A DNA stretch of 64,000 nucleotides from Mesorhizobium sp. CA8 (GCF_020164955.1 NZ_JAIUHG010000001.1:455061-519060); one strand, 5' to 3'. Shown: positions 50,968 through 60,926, counted from the first letter of the stretch. Made by a program: numbers and translations. Notes: generated by a model not told the origin, from the sequence alone.

Positions 50968-51728
50968 TCGATGCGGCCGGCGATCCAATAAGCGATGAGC
51001 CCGGTCCATTCACGCAGCGCCTTGGTGGTGATTTCCAGATTGTCACCCGGGCTTGTGCGGTACAGGCGTTCCCTTCCCGTGGTCCAATAGTCAACGGGCC
51101 AGGGGACCGTAGGAAAGCCGGCCCTGTCGAACAGCGCCTTGGCGCGCGGCATATGAAAAGCCGACGTGACGAGCAGCCAGGTCTCGCCCGGTTTCGGCAT
51201 CACCAGCCTCTTGGTGAATACGGCATTCTCGTACGTGGTGCGCGATTTGTTCTCGAGGATTAGGCGATCGGCGCTTACCCCGAGCGCTGTGAGCAGGCGC
51301 GGCGCGGCGTCCGCATCGCCCTCGCCGATCATTTCGAGCGGACCGCCGGTAACGACGACCTTTGCCGTCGGAAATCGCCGGGCCAGGACCGCCGCCTCTA
51401 CGATGCGGTCGCCGCTGGCATTCAATTCATAGCCGCCGCGCACGATATTGACCGCCCCGTCCATGGAGCCGCCCAGCACGACGATACCGTCCACCTTTGC
51501 CGGCAGCGGCGGTTTCGGAAAGCGCTCTTCCAGCGGGTTGAGCATCATGACGCCAATCGACGACCATGTCGAAAGCACAAGGATGAGAAAGGCAAGGACG
51601 CTGCCGGCGGTAGCCAAACGCCGACGTCCCAACATGCCGGCAACCAGGCCTGCCAGCAGCAGGAAGATCGCCAGGTTGAGCGGCCTGGCGACTAACCAAA
51701 AGAGCTTCGACAGGAAGAAGAACATCAC
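50940..51728 (-). CDS. YdcF family protein (DUF218)
   Basis: A 262-residue protein with two N-terminal membrane segments and a periplasmic DUF218 domain from about 80: KVDGIVVLGGSMDGAVN, AVLARRFPTAKVVVTGGPLE, LILENKSRTTYENAVFTKRL, WLLVTSAFHMPRAKALFDRAGF. DUF218 proteins such as ElyC and SanA are linked to envelope polysaccharide metabolism; the role here is inferred only from family. It overlaps the DUF599 end in convergent orientation. Confidence 0.9.
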   Translation of the reverse strand: MMFFFLSKLFWLVARPLNLAIFLLLAGLVAGMLGRRRLATAGSVLAFLILVLSTWSSIGVMMLNPLEERFPKPPLPAKVDGIVVLGGSMDGAVNIVRGGYELNASGDRIVEAAVLARRFPTAKVVVTGGPLEMIGEGDADAAPRLLTALGVSADRLILENKSRTTYENAVFTKRLVMPKPGETWLLVTSAFHMPRAKALFDRAGFPTVPWPVDYWTTGRERLYRTSPGDNLEITTKALREWTGLIAYWIAGRIDQPFPGPGG

Positions 51729-51768
51729 TCACCCCGCTGGGTCGGCACTGACCCCGACGGGATTGAAC

Positions 51769-53334
51769 CTACCACCATTTTTCCGGCTGGAACCTGCCCG
51801 CCGCCTGCTCGATGATGTTGGCCGTCTGGAACAGCGTTTCCTCGTCGAACGGGCGGCCGATCAGCTGCAGGCCGAGCGGCAGGCCCTTGCCGTCGAGGCC
51901 GGCAGGCACGGAAATGCCGGGAAGGCCGGCCATGTTCACCGTCACGGTGAAGATGTCGTTGAGATACATCTTCACCGGATCGGAGGCCATGTCCTCGTCG
52001 GCGATGCCGAAGGCGGCCGATGGGGTCGCGGGCGTCAAGATGATGTCGACGCCGGCGGCAAAGACGTTCTCGAAGTCGCGCTTGATCAGGGTGCGCACCT
52101 TCTGTGCCTGCAAATAGTAGGCGTCGTAATAGCCGGCCGACAGCACATAGGTGCCGATCATGATGCGCCGCTTGACCTCGCGGCCGAAGCCGGCGGCGCG
52201 CGTCTTCTCGTACATGTCGACGATGTCCTTGCCGGGCACGCGCAGGCCGTATCGCACGCCCTCATACCGGGCGAGGTTCGACGAAGCCTCGGCAGGCGCC
52301 ACGATATAGTAAGCCGGCAAGGCATATTTGGTATGCGGCAGCGAGATGTCGACGATCTCGGCGCCGGCGTCCTTCAGCCAGGCAATGCCTTTCTGCCAGA
52401 GCGCCTCGATGTCTTCCGGCATGCCGTCGACGCGATACTCCTTCGGAATGCCGACCTTCATGCCCTTGATCGGCTTGCCGATCGCCGCTTCATAGTCCGG
52501 TACCGGGCGGTCGACCGAGGTCGTGTCCTTCGGATCGACGGAGGCCATCGACTTCAGCAGGATCGCGGCGTCGCGGACGTCGCGCGCGATCGGTCCGGCC
52601 TGGTCGAGCGAGGAAGCGAAGGCGACGATGCCCCAGCGCGAGCAACGCCCATAAGTCGGCTTGATGCCGACCGTGCCGGTCAAGGCGGCGGGCTGGCGGA
52701 TCGAGCCGCCCGTATCGGTCGCTGTTGCACCGGCGCAGAGAAACGCGGCTACCGACGATGCCGACCCGCCGGACGAGCCGCCCGGCACCAGCTGGGCGTT
52801 GTCCAAGGTCCGCGCCGTCTTCGTGCCGCCGGCGGAAACAAAGCCGCCATCGCCCTGATGCGTCGTCGGCATGACGACCGTATCGACACGCGAGCGCCGC
52901 CATGGATTGATCACCGGGCCGTAATAGGAGGTCTCGTTCGACGAGCCCATGGCGAACTCGTCCATGTTGAGCTTGCCGAGCATCACCGCGCCGTCGGCCC
53001 AAAGATTGCTGGTTACGGTCGATTCGTAGCGCGGCTTGAAGCCGTCGAGCACGTGGCTGCAGGCCTGGGTGTGGATGCCTTCGGTGGCGAACAGGTCCTT
53101 GATGCCGAGCGGAATGCCTTCAAGCGCGCCGCCCTCGCCCTTGGCGAGCCTGGCATCGGAAGCCTTGGCCATGTCGCGCGCCTTGTCGGCGGTGATGGTC
53201 ACATAGGCATTGAGCACCGGATTGGCGCGATCGATCGCCGCGAGATAAGCCTCGGTGATTTCGGCCGCGGTGATCTCCTTGCCGCGCAGCTTGGCGCGGG
53301 CCTCGGAAATGGTGAGATGGGTGAGATCGCTCAT
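51769..53334 (-). CDS. gatA: Asp-tRNA(Asn)/Glu-tRNA(Gln) amidotransferase subunit A
   Basis: GatA is the amidase of GatCAB, which converts misacylated Glu-tRNA-Gln (and Asp-tRNA-Asn). The 521-residue protein has the Ser-cisSer-Lys triad: Lys in IPLGIKDLF, cis-Ser and Ser in [16 protein letters not shown] and [15 protein letters not shown], and [21 protein letters not shown] near the C-terminus. The ATG at 53334 shares one base with the stop of the upstream GNAT gene, so it is coupled. gatB is not in the window. Confidence 0.96.
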   Translation of the reverse strand: MSDLTHLTISEARAKLRGKEITAAEITEAYLAAIDRANPVLNAYVTITADKARDMAKASDARLAKGEGGALEGIPLGIKDLFATEGIHTQACSHVLDGFKPRYESTVTSNLWADGAVMLGKLNMDEFAMGSSNETSYYGPVINPWRRSRVDTVVMPTTHQGDGGFVSAGGTKTARTLDNAQLVPGGSSGGSASSVAAFLCAGATATDTGGSIRQPAALTGTVGIKPTYGRCSRWGIVAFASSLDQAGPIARDVRDAAILLKSMASVDPKDTTSVDRPVPDYEAAIGKPIKGMKVGIPKEYRVDGMPEDIEALWQKGIAWLKDAGAEIVDISLPHTKYALPAYYIVAPAEASSNLARYEGVRYGLRVPGKDIVDMYEKTRAAGFGREVKRRIMIGTYVLSAGYYDAYYLQAQKVRTLIKRDFENVFAAGVDIILTPATPSAAFGIADEDMASDPVKMYLNDIFTVTVNMAGLPGISVPAGLDGKGLPLGLQLIGRPFDEETLFQTANIIEQAAGRFQPEKWW

Positions 53335-53792
53335 CAGGCAAGGCTCTTTTCGTAAAACACCGACCACTCGGAGTCGGGATAATCCAGCACCGGTCCGCAA
53401 CGCGAGAATCCGGCACGCTCATAGACGGTCCAAGCGGCGGGGTGGCGATCGCCGGTTTCGAGAACCAGGCGGGTCAGCCCTTCCTGCCGGGCGAGCGCTT
53501 CAATCCGCCCGACGATCTCGGCGCCGATCTTGCGGCCGCGATGCGAAGGCCGCGTGTACATGCGCTTGACCTCGCCGGTGGCATTGTCGTGGCGCTTGAG
53601 CGCGCCGCAACTGACGGCAAGGCCGTTGTCGCGGGCGATGAACACCGTCGTATCCTTGCCCGCCATCTGCTCGACGGTCAGGTGATAGCAGTGCTCGGGC
53701 GGCGTCAGTTCGAGCAGCGCGGCATTGAGTTCGGCGACCAGCGCGCGCACGTCGTCCTGCAAAGGCGTCTCGACGGCGATCTCGACAGCCAC
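53334..53792 (-). CDS. GNAT family N-acetyltransferase embedded between gatC and gatA
   Basis: The 152-residue protein has the GNAT acetyl-CoA-binding core: [40 protein letters not shown], split by the R/Q-x-x-G-x-G/A loop (here HRGRKIG), and [15 protein letters not shown]. The substrate is unknown. It begins three bases after gatC and overlaps the first base of gatA, so it must be translated together with the amidotransferase subunits. Confidence 0.92.
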   Translation of the reverse strand: MAVEIAVETPLQDDVRALVAELNAALLELTPPEHCYHLTVEQMAGKDTTVFIARDNGLAVSCGALKRHDNATGEVKRMYTRPSHRGRKIGAEIVGRIEALARQEGLTRLVLETGDRHPAAWTVYERAGFSRCGPVLDYPDSEWSVFYEKSLA

Positions 53793-53795
53793 GGC

Positions 53796-54083
53796 CTACT
53801 CCACCACCTTCGGAACGAGGAAGAAATTCTCTTCCGTTGCCGGCGCGTTGGCGACGATGTCGGCAGGCTTGTTGCCGTCGGTGACGACATCCTGGCGCTT
53901 CTTCATTTCCATAGGCGTGACCGAGGTCATCGGCTCGACGCCCGAGACATCGACCTCGTTCAATTGCTCGACGAAGCCGAGGATGGCGTTCAATTCGCCG
54001 GTCATGCGCTCGGCGTCCTCCTCGCTCACCGCGATACGGGCAAGGTGCGCAACGCGCTTCACGGTCTGAAGATCAACGGACAT
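53796..54083 (-). CDS. gatC: Asp-tRNA(Asn)/Glu-tRNA(Gln) amidotransferase subunit C
   Basis: GatC is the 95-residue scaffold wrapping GatA and GatB. It has [48 protein letters not shown] (shown as the typical helix-helix-loop series, in part) and ends [14 protein letters not shown], the family's C-terminal motif. It heads the gatC-GNAT-gatA unit. Confidence 0.96.
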   Translation of the reverse strand: MSVDLQTVKRVAHLARIAVSEEDAERMTGELNAILGFVEQLNEVDVSGVEPMTSVTPMEMKKRQDVVTDGNKPADIVANAPATEENFFLVPKVVE

Positions 54084-54216
54084 GTTCTATCGCCTCGGGA
54101 AAACCAGTGCGGGCTATAGCGGCGCGGCGTTCAGCACGCAACATGGATCATGTGGGCCGCGGACAGCCCAGCGTCGCCTCAAGCGTGTCTCGCAACGCGC
54201 TTTCGGAGAGCGCGGC

Positions 54217-54921
54217 TCAGATCGTGATCGCCTTGCCGATTTCCGGCAGCGCCACGTTTACGCCTGAGCCTTCCATGCCGGCGACGAACTTGTCGGCGGT
54301 CTGGTCGATCATCGAGAAGGTGCCGAAATGGCAGGGAACGACCGTATCGAAGCCGAAGAAGCGGCGGCAGGCAAGGGCCGCCACGGCGCCGCCCATGGTG
54401 AAGCGATCGCCGATCGGCACGATGCCGATCTTCGGTTCGTGCAATTCGTTGATCAGGCCCATGTCGGAAAAGATGTCGGTGTCACCCATGTGGTAGAGCG
54501 TCTTGTCTTCGGGGAAGTGCAGGACGAGCCCGCCCGGATTGCCGAGATAGGTGTTCGTGCCGCCTTCGCCGCCGAAGGAGGACGAATGCAGCGCCTGGAC
54601 GAAGGTCGTGGTGAAAGGGCCGCAATCGACGGTGCCGCCAATATTGCCCGGATTGATCTTGTCGCCGCTGACCTGGCCGACGAGATACATGCAGATCTCG
54701 AAATTGGCGACCAGCATGGCGCCGCTTTTCTTCAGCACTTCGACAGCGCCGCTGACATGGTCGCTATGGCCGTGGGTCAGAAGCACGTGGGTCACGCCTT
54801 CGGCAGGTCCTTCCCAGCCGCCCGTCCATGACGGGTTGCCGACCAGATAGGGATCGATGAGAATGGTGGCGTCCTTGGTCTCGACGCGGAATGCCGAATG
54901 TCCGTACCAGGTCAGTTTCAT
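54217..54921 (-). CDS. UPF0173 metal-dependent hydrolase (metallo-beta-lactamase fold)
   Basis: The 234-residue protein begins [14 protein letters not shown] and has the zinc motif [30 protein letters not shown] and [11 protein letters not shown], with a late His in VVPCHFGTF, as in the UPF0173/UlaG-like group. The substrate is unknown. The ATG at 54921 is the family start; longer frame starts are not supported. It lies behind gatC on the same strand and does not overlap anything. Confidence 0.93.
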   Translation of the reverse strand: MKLTWYGHSAFRVETKDATILIDPYLVGNPSWTGGWEGPAEGVTHVLLTHGHSDHVSGAVEVLKKSGAMLVANFEICMYLVGQVSGDKINPGNIGGTVDCGPFTTTFVQALHSSSFGGEGGTNTYLGNPGGLVLHFPEDKTLYHMGDTDIFSDMGLINELHEPKIGIVPIGDRFTMGGAVAALACRRFFGFDTVVPCHFGTFSMIDQTADKFVAGMEGSGVNVALPEIGKAITI

Positions 54922-55023
54922 AGTGCTTCCTCGATTTTTCCGTTGCCGGAAGATAGAACGCTGGCGGCAAATTGAAAGTAGTGCGGCTCTCCCCACCGTC
55001 AAAAGGACGTGTGGCGCCCTTGA

Positions 55024-55122
55024 GCAGTTCCAGGAAAAGTGCGATCGGTTTTCCGTCCGGAACTGCGTAAGAACAAAGAGATAGAGCGGTTCACCGTTTC
55101 CGTGAAACGGTGCGATGCTCTA
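55024..55122. repeat. RIME-like double-palindrome element upstream of ruvX
   Basis: The first dyad has GCAGTTCC / GGAACTGC ends (55024-55066) with an inner GGAAAA / TTTTCC pair. The second has TAGAGC / GCTCTA ends (55082-55122) and a central ACCGTTT / AAACGGT. Two large palindromes in about 100 bases fit the description of rhizobial intergenic mosaic elements. It lies 17 bases before the ruvX start. Confidence 0.75.
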
Positions 55123-55138
55123 ACGTCAGGAAAAGCCG

Positions 55139-55621
55139 TTGGGCATTATTTCAATCGAGAATCTGCCGGGTCGGCTTGCCGACGGCAAGACGCTCGCCGG
55201 GCTCGATCTCGGTGACAAGACGATCGGCGTGGCGGTCTCCGATCGCGGGCTGTCCTTCGCGCATCCGCGCCCGGTGATCCTGCGCAAGAAATTTTCGCTG
55301 GATGCCGCCGAACTGCTCGCTCAGCTCGACAAGGACAATGTCGGCGCCGTCGTGCTCGGCCTCCCGGTCAACATGGACGGCTCGGAAGGGCCTCGTGCGC
55401 AAAAATCCCGCGCCTTCGTCCGCAACATGGCGCCGCTTTCCGACCTGCCCTTCGTGCTGTGGGACGAGCGGCTGTCGACGGTCGCGGCCGAGCGGACACT
55501 GATCGAGATGGATTTCTCGCGCAAGAAGCGCGCCGGCAAGATCGATTCGGCGGCGGCCGCCTTTATTCTGCAGGGAGCGTTGGACCGGCTTCGGTCGCTG
55601 GGCCGAGCCGATCGGGGCTGA
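55139..55621 (+). CDS. ruvX: Holliday junction resolvase-like RuvX (YqgF), TTG start
   Basis: The 160-residue RNase H-fold protein has [17 protein letters not shown] with the catalytic Asp, [22 protein letters not shown] (catalytic Glu region), [19 protein letters not shown] and [15 protein letters not shown] with the last acidic residue. Family members process 16S rRNA precursors or junction DNA. The start is TTG at 55139, preceded by AGGA; no in-frame ATG fits. Its 3' end overlaps the convergent small membrane protein gene by 59 bases. Confidence 0.92.
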   Translation: MGIISIENLPGRLADGKTLAGLDLGDKTIGVAVSDRGLSFAHPRPVILRKKFSLDAAELLAQLDKDNVGAVVLGLPVNMDGSEGPRAQKSRAFVRNMAPLSDLPFVLWDERLSTVAAERTLIEMDFSRKKRAGKIDSAAAAFILQGALDRLRSLGRADRG

Positions 55622-55904
55622 TAGCGCCCCGCCGGCGCTGCCTTATCCATTCGGCGATGTTGCGGCGGCGGCGGAAGGCCCAAAGCCCCATGAGTAGGAA
55701 AAAGTCGAAAACGCAGGTTCGCGCCACCATGCCTGGGATGATAGCCGGATCGACGCCGAGCATCTGGCCGTAGAGCTGGAAAGCGAAATCGTGCACCTGT
55801 CGGCTCAGCATCGCGTAGCCGAAATTCATGTCGTTGGCCGACAGGAAGAACCATCCCCAGAAGATGGCCATCGGAGCAGCCCAGAGCGTGAATATCGTGC
55901 GCAT
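55563..55904 (-). CDS. Small membrane protein, probably DUF6105 family
   Basis: A 113-residue protein with two hydrophobic stretches ([20 protein letters not shown] and [14 protein letters not shown]), the segment [37 protein letters not shown] between them and a basic [15 protein letters not shown] tail. The pattern resembles DUF6105 of Rhizobiales; this label is from memory and not certain. It starts at the base where the next upstream gene ends, so the two form a unit, and its 3' end overlaps ruvX. Confidence 0.75.
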   Translation of the reverse strand: MRTIFTLWAAPMAIFWGWFFLSANDMNFGYAMLSRQVHDFAFQLYGQMLGVDPAIIPGMVARTCVFDFFLLMGLWAFRRRRNIAEWIRQRRRGAISPDRLGPATEAGPTLPAE

Positions 55905-56494
55905 CAGCGCCTGCCTCCAGGGTTGTTTTCCGTGCGGCCGGATATGCGGGACAGGAGCGAACTGTGCGCGGCGCCCATCGCCATGCGCGAGGCGGCGCGA
56001 ACATCGCCCTCGGGCAAATTCATTGCGGCGAAGGTAGAGCGGCGTTCGGCCAGCACGGCGATGTAGGAAGCAAGCAGCGCCGTCATCTGGATGGCGACGA
56101 TCATGAACAGGCCATTTACGCCTTGCGCCACGCCGCCGATGAGAATCAGCGAAAGCAGAAACGATGCCGAGATGAAGGCTATCCGCGCCACGCTCTCGCC
56201 CGCGTCCGGCCTTGCCGCCGCGTTCAGCAACGTTTCGACGAAGGCCCAGCAGAACAACACTGCGACGGTCAGGAGCGCGATCGAAAGCGGCGCCAGCACG
56301 GCAGCATTTTCAAGCTCGGGAAGCCGGTGGGCCTGGACTGAGAGGCCAAGCACGCCAAACGCCGCCGCGATGCCGCGGCTGCCGTCCATGCAGATGTAGG
56401 CAAGCAGGGCGAAAACCACCGCCCAATGCAAGGCCAGAACTGAGCTCAATACGTGCCGCATACGTTTCCCGCTGGCGGAGCTCGGGGAGATCAT
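55904..56494 (-). CDS. Unrecognised multi-pass membrane protein
   Basis: About 196 residues with four hydrophobic segments (LSSVLALHWAVVFALLAYI; NAAVLAPLSIALLTVAVLFCWAF; ISASFLLSLILIGGV; GLFMIVAIQMTALLASYIAVLA). I do not recognise the family. The start is uncertain: ATG codons at 56494 and 56461 (MRHVLSS, after GGGAAACG) are both possible. The C-terminus is soluble and polar (MNLPEGDVRAASRMAMGAA...). It shares its last base with the start of the probable DUF6105 gene, so they are likely co-expressed. Confidence 0.65.
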   Translation of the reverse strand: MISPSSASGKRMRHVLSSVLALHWAVVFALLAYICMDGSRGIAAAFGVLGLSVQAHRLPELENAAVLAPLSIALLTVAVLFCWAFVETLLNAAARPDAGESVARIAFISASFLLSLILIGGVAQGVNGLFMIVAIQMTALLASYIAVLAERRSTFAAMNLPEGDVRAASRMAMGAAHSSLLSRISGRTENNPGGRR

Positions 56495-56607
56495 GGTTAA
56501 CCGTACCCTACTCCAGCATGCGGAGATTGGGCTTTGCATCGGCTCGCCGCAACGGAAACCATTTGTTAAGGTTAACGGCTATCCACAGATCGGCAATCCG
56601 CCTCGGA

Positions 56608-56652
56608 GCATGATGCCGAAAAGTGTGAAGCGGGTTTCGGACGGCATCCTGC
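56608..56652. repeat. Short palindromic intergenic repeat
   Basis: GCATGATGCCGAAA and the imperfect reverse complement TTTCGGACGGCATCCTGC flank GTGTGAAGCGGG. Sequences of this form are frequent between rhizobial genes. It lies 26 bases beyond the aidB-like stop and could act as a 3' hairpin. Confidence 0.65.
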
Positions 56653-56677
56653 CCTGTCTCCTTGATATGGAGCAGGT

Positions 56678-58306
56678 TCAGGTCACCGGCGGATAGAGCG
56701 TGTCGATGATCATGCGCGCGTCGTGGCGCGAATCGAGCATGCCGTAGGTGGTGCGCCACTGGCCGCCCAGCCGCGTTTCGACGAAAGCGTCGGCAATCCG
56801 CCCTGCCCCTAACCGGCGCAGCTCCGCCGCCGCGGCCGAAAGCGCCAGCTGTTCGGTGAGCAGGCGCGCCGAGCCCTGGTCGGTCGCGGCGACCTGCATG
56901 GCCGCTTTCAGCACGCCGATGGTGCCGCGCCCGCCGGTGCCGAGATCACGGTCGATGCCGGTCAGCACCTCCTCGAACAGGCCCGGCGCGCGGCCGAGCA
57001 CGCGCAACACGTCGAGCGCCATGACATTGCCCGAGCCCTCCCAGATCGCGTTGACCGGCGCCTCGCGATAATAGCGGGCCAGCGGCGCTTCCTCGACATA
57101 GCCGTTGCCGCCAAGGGATTCCATCGCCTCGTAGAGCAGCGCCGGCGCGATCTTGCAGACCCAGTATTTGACCACAGGCGTCATGGCGCGGGCAAAGGCC
57201 GCCTCGCCACGGTCGCTTGCCGCCTCGTCGAACGAACGCGCCAGCCGGAACGACAGCGCGGTGGCCGCGGCGACATCGAGCGCCATATCGGCCAGAACCC
57301 GCTGCATCAGCGGCTGGTCGATCAGGTTTGAGCCGAACACCTGGCGATGGCGCGTGTGATGGATGGCCTCGGCAAGGCCCGCCCGCATCAGCGCCGATGA
57401 AGCGACTGCGCAGTCGAGCCGGGTCAGCGTCACCATGTCCATGATCGTCTTCACGCCGGCGCCCGGGTCGCCGACCATCTCGCCGATCGCGTTGACGAAC
57501 TCCACCTCCGACGAGGCATTCGAGCGGTTGCCGAGCTTGTCCTTCAGCCGCTGGAAGCGGAATCCGTTGCCGGAGCCGTCACCCAGGATGCGCGGAACGA
57601 GGAAGCAGGACAGCCCTTCGGATGCCTGGGCCAGCACCAGGAAGGCATCAGACATTGGCGCCGACATGAACCATTTGTGGCCGGTCAACCGGTAGAAGCC
57701 GCTTCCCGTGCGCTCCGCCCTGGTGGTGTTGGCGCGCACATCGGTGCCGCCCTGCTTCTCGGTCATGCCCATGCCGAGCGTCAGCCCGGTCTTTTGCACT
57801 GGAGGCTTCTGCGTCTGGTCGTATTTGCGCGTCGTGACGCGCGGCGCCCATTCGCGGAAGAGCTTCGGGCTTGCCATCAGAGCCGCCAGCGAGGCGCTGG
57901 TCATGGTGATGGGGCATAGATGCCCGGTCTCGAGTTCCGCCGTCAGGTAGAAGCGTGCGGCCCTCACCTGATGGCGGCGGCCGATCTCGGCATCGCCGTT
58001 TTCCCACACCGAAGAATGCAGGCCGCTGGCGATCGAGCGGCGCATCAAGGCGTGATAGGCCGGATGGTATTCGACCAGGTCGAGGCGACGGCCCTGTCGG
58101 TCATGGGTCCGCAATTTGGGCGCGTCAGTGTTGGCGAGGCGGGCAAGCTCCTGCGCCTCCTGCGTCATCACGAACCGGCCAAGCCCGTCGAGATCCTTAC
58201 GCACGGGATCGGAAAAACGCTCGGCAAGCTGGATGAGTAACGGATCGCCCCGCCACGCATTGCCACCGGTCAAAGGCGGCGGCTGGTTGATCACCTCGTC
58301 GGTCAC
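56678..58306 (-). CDS. AidB-like acyl-CoA dehydrogenase, GTG start
   Basis: The 542-residue flavoprotein matches the AidB branch (E. coli AidB is 541): early EVINQPPPLTGGNAW, LTLGMGMTEKQGGTDVRANTT, LTGHKWFMSAP, a KDKLGNRSNASSEVEF segment, AMESLGGNGYVEEAPLARYYREAPVNAIWEGSGNVMALDVLR (in pieces) and a C-terminal DNA-binding-like helical region. AidB is induced by alkylation stress in E. coli; that role is inference here. GTG at 58306 is preferred because an AAGGA site lies six bases upstream and homology begins there; the frame remains open to 58390. A 16-base duplication repeats that ribosome site. Confidence 0.88.
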   Translation of the reverse strand: MTDEVINQPPPLTGGNAWRGDPLLIQLAERFSDPVRKDLDGLGRFVMTQEAQELARLANTDAPKLRTHDRQGRRLDLVEYHPAYHALMRRSIASGLHSSVWENGDAEIGRRHQVRAARFYLTAELETGHLCPITMTSASLAALMASPKLFREWAPRVTTRKYDQTQKPPVQKTGLTLGMGMTEKQGGTDVRANTTRAERTGSGFYRLTGHKWFMSAPMSDAFLVLAQASEGLSCFLVPRILGDGSGNGFRFQRLKDKLGNRSNASSEVEFVNAIGEMVGDPGAGVKTIMDMVTLTRLDCAVASSALMRAGLAEAIHHTRHRQVFGSNLIDQPLMQRVLADMALDVAAATALSFRLARSFDEAASDRGEAAFARAMTPVVKYWVCKIAPALLYEAMESLGGNGYVEEAPLARYYREAPVNAIWEGSGNVMALDVLRVLGRAPGLFEEVLTGIDRDLGTGGRGTIGVLKAAMQVAATDQGSARLLTEQLALSAAAAELRRLGAGRIADAFVETRLGGQWRTTYGMLDSRHDARMIIDTLYPPVT

Positions 58307-58338
58307 GCCCAATCCTTCAGTTGCCCAATCCTTCAGTT
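58307..58338. repeat. 16-bp perfect tandem duplication covering the aidB-like ribosome site
   Basis: GCCCAATCCTTCAGTT occurs twice in a row (58307-58322 and 58323-58338). On the minus strand each copy carries AAGGA, so the gene has two tandem Shine-Dalgarno sequences, only the nearer one at proper spacing to the GTG. Confidence 0.9.
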
Positions 58339-58506
58339 GGCCGAGAGGTTCTGACCATTTCCAAGGCCCCGGTCGCGAATCCGAACCCACTGGGCCTTAT
58401 AGCCCAAGCCACGGAACGAGCGCGACGAAAATACCGGGGAGAACGCCTGCAATCCAAAGCTGGCGCTTGCGGCGGGCCGGACCGCACCCTATAGCAGCGC
58501 CTTGAG

Positions 58507-59472
58507 ATGACCGACGCTTCGTCCCTGCCGCTCTTCCCCCACCGCCACCTTCTGGGCATCCGCGATCTTTCCCCGGCCGATATCGAGCTGTTGCTCGATC
58601 GCGCCGACCGGGCCGTGTCGATCTCACGACAATCGGAAAAGAAGACCTCGACGCTGCGCGGCCGCACCCAGATCAATCTGTTCTACGAGGCATCGACCCG
58701 CACGCAGTCGTCCTTCGAGCTCGCCGGCAAACGTCTCGGCGCCGACGTCATGAACATGTCGGTGGCAAGCTCCTCGGTGAAGAAGGGCGAGACGCTGATC
58801 GACACGGCGATGACCCTCAACGCCATGCGGCCCGACATCCTGATCATCCGCCACCAGTCGGCGGGCGCGGCTGCCTTGCTCGCCCAGAAGGTCGGCTGCT
58901 CGGTGGTCAATGCCGGCGACGGCGCGCATGAGCATCCGACGCAGGCGCTGCTCGACGCGCTGACCATCCGCCGCGCCAAGGGGCCGCTGTCGAAGCTGAC
59001 CGTGGCGATCTGCGGCGACATCCTGCATTCGCGCGTAGCCCGCTCCAACATCATGCTTCTGAACGCGCTTGGCGCGCAGGTGCGCGTCGTCGCGCCCTCG
59101 ACGCTGCTGCCCTCCGGCATCGACAGGATGGGGGTGATCGTCGCGCGCTCGATGGCCGAAGGCCTCAAGGACGCCGACGTGGTCATGATGCTGCGCCTGC
59201 AGCGCGAGCGTATGGAAGGCGCTTTTGTGCCGTCGATCCGCGAATATTTCCGCTATTTCGGTCTTGATGCCGAAAAGCTGAAAGCCGCCAAGGACGATGC
59301 GCTGGTCATGCATCCCGGACCGATGAACCGCGGCGTCGAGATCGCCTCCGAAATCGCCGACGGACCGCAAAGCGTCATCCAGGAACAGGTGGAGATGGGC
59401 GTCGCCGTGCGCATGGCGGTGATGGAAGCGCTGCTTGACCCGCGCCGCAACCACGAGGGGCGCGGCGCATGA
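58507..59472 (+). CDS. pyrB: Aspartate carbamoyltransferase catalytic subunit
   Basis: PyrB makes carbamoyl-aspartate in pyrimidine synthesis. The 321-residue protein has the carbamoyl-phosphate motif in [25 protein letters not shown], the [11 protein letters not shown] and [18 protein letters not shown] blocks, [13 protein letters not shown] and [15 protein letters not shown]. The third STRTR Arg position is Gln, as is common in this branch. It overlaps the pyrC-like gene by four bases (ATGA), suggesting a PyrB-PyrC' complex. Confidence 0.97.
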   Translation: MTDASSLPLFPHRHLLGIRDLSPADIELLLDRADRAVSISRQSEKKTSTLRGRTQINLFYEASTRTQSSFELAGKRLGADVMNMSVASSSVKKGETLIDTAMTLNAMRPDILIIRHQSAGAAALLAQKVGCSVVNAGDGAHEHPTQALLDALTIRRAKGPLSKLTVAICGDILHSRVARSNIMLLNALGAQVRVVAPSTLLPSGIDRMGVIVARSMAEGLKDADVVMMLRLQRERMEGAFVPSIREYFRYFGLDAEKLKAAKDDALVMHPGPMNRGVEIASEIADGPQSVIQEQVEMGVAVRMAVMEALLDPRRNHEGRGA

Positions 59473-60755
59473 GCGTGACCGTCTTCAGCAAGGCGCACAT
59501 CGTCGACCCCTCGCGCGGCATCGACGAGATCGGCAGCGTCATCGTCGACGGCCGCAAGATCGTCGCGGCAGGGAAAGCGGCATTGAACCAGGGCGTGCCG
59601 GAAGGCGCCACCGTCGTCGACTGCGCCGGCAAAACGGTCATTCCAGGCCTTGTCGACGCGCGCGTCTTCATCGGCGAGCCCGGCGGCGAGCATCGCGAGA
59701 CCATCGCCTCGGCAAGCGTGGCGGCCGCCGCCGGTGGCGTCACCTCCATCGTCATGATGCCGGACACCGATCCGGTGATCGACAATGTGGCGCTGGTTGA
59801 GTTCGTGCTGCGCACGGCGCGCGACACCGCAAGTGTCAACATCTTCCCGGCGGCCGCGATCACCAAGGGCCTCGAAGGCCGCGAGATGACCGAATTCGGC
59901 CTGCTGCGCGAGGCCGGCGCCGTCGCCTACACCGACGGCCGCCACACGATCGCCAATGCGCTGGTGATGCGCCGCGCGCTGACCTATGCCCGCGATTTCG
60001 GCGGCGTGATCGCGCATGAAACGCAAGATGCCGACCTCGCCTCGTCCGGCGTGATGAACGAAGGGCTCTATGCGAGCTGGCTCGGCCTGTCGGGCATTCC
60101 GCGCGAGGCGGAACTCATCCCGCTCGAACGCGACCTGGCATTGGCCCGGCTGACCGGCGGAGCCTACCATGCGGCAAAAATCTCGTCCGCGATGGCGGCC
60201 GGCGCGGTGAACCGGGCCAAGACCGACGGCGCCAATGTCACGGCCGGCGTCGCCATCCACAATCTGTCGCTCAACGAGATCGATGTCGGCGAATACCGCA
60301 CCTTCTTCCGGCTGACCCCGCCCTTGCGCGCCGAGGACGACCGGATGGCGATGATCGAGGCGATCAAGGACGGCACGATCGACGTCATCGTCTCCTCGCA
60401 CGACCCGCAGGACGTCGACACCAAGCGCCTGCCCTTCGCCGATGCCGCCGCCGGCGCTATCGGGCTGGAGACGCTGCTTGGCGCGGCACTTCGGCTCTAC
60501 CACAATGGCGACGTGCCGCTGTTGAGGCTGATTGAGACGCTGTCCACCGCGCCGGCAAGATTGTTCGGCCTGCCGGGCGGCACGCTGCAGCCCGGGGCGC
60601 CGGCCGATCTCGCGGTCGTCGATCTCGACGAACCGTGGATCGTCAGCGAAAGCGGCCTTCGCTCGCGTTCGAAGAACACCTGCTTCGAAGGCGCGCGCCT
60701 GCAGGGCAAGGTCACGCAAACGGTGGTGGCGGGCCGCACGGTGTTTACTGCATAG
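59469..60755 (+). CDS. pyrX: Dihydroorotase homologue, probably non-catalytic (PyrC'/PyrX type)
   Basis: The 428-residue amidohydrolase-fold protein aligns with type I dihydroorotase ([70 protein letters not shown]). The metal-binding HxH of PGLVDxHxH is R65-V66-F67, and the catalytic Asp of the DHAPH motif is S310 in VSSHDPQD. It should therefore not bind the usual zinc pair. In Pseudomonas an inactive homologue (PyrC') is needed to assemble the PyrB holoenzyme; coupling to pyrB here fits that role. An active dihydroorotase should be encoded elsewhere. Confidence 0.9.
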   Translation: MSVTVFSKAHIVDPSRGIDEIGSVIVDGRKIVAAGKAALNQGVPEGATVVDCAGKTVIPGLVDARVFIGEPGGEHRETIASASVAAAAGGVTSIVMMPDTDPVIDNVALVEFVLRTARDTASVNIFPAAAITKGLEGREMTEFGLLREAGAVAYTDGRHTIANALVMRRALTYARDFGGVIAHETQDADLASSGVMNEGLYASWLGLSGIPREAELIPLERDLALARLTGGAYHAAKISSAMAAGAVNRAKTDGANVTAGVAIHNLSLNEIDVGEYRTFFRLTPPLRAEDDRMAMIEAIKDGTIDVIVSSHDPQDVDTKRLPFADAAAGAIGLETLLGAALRLYHNGDVPLLRLIETLSTAPARLFGLPGGTLQPGAPADLAVVDLDEPWIVSESGLRSRSKNTCFEGARLQGKVTQTVVAGRTVFTA

Positions 60756-60926
60756 ACCACCCGTCGCCTGAACTCTGCCGAGGCTGCCGCACAGAGTTGC
60801 TTGGCGAACCCTTCCGACTCTACCATTATGACCAACTGATCCTCGAGCGGGCCAGGCCCTTGCAAACTATGGTTGCATAGACCACATTCAATCAACCTTA
60901 GGCTGCGAACCCGGAGACAAAGGAAT

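Noticed and set aside
51448..53355. 635-codon plus-strand frame antisense to gatA
   Set aside because: gatA has complete catalytic motifs; the opposite frame has composition typical of a mirror frame.
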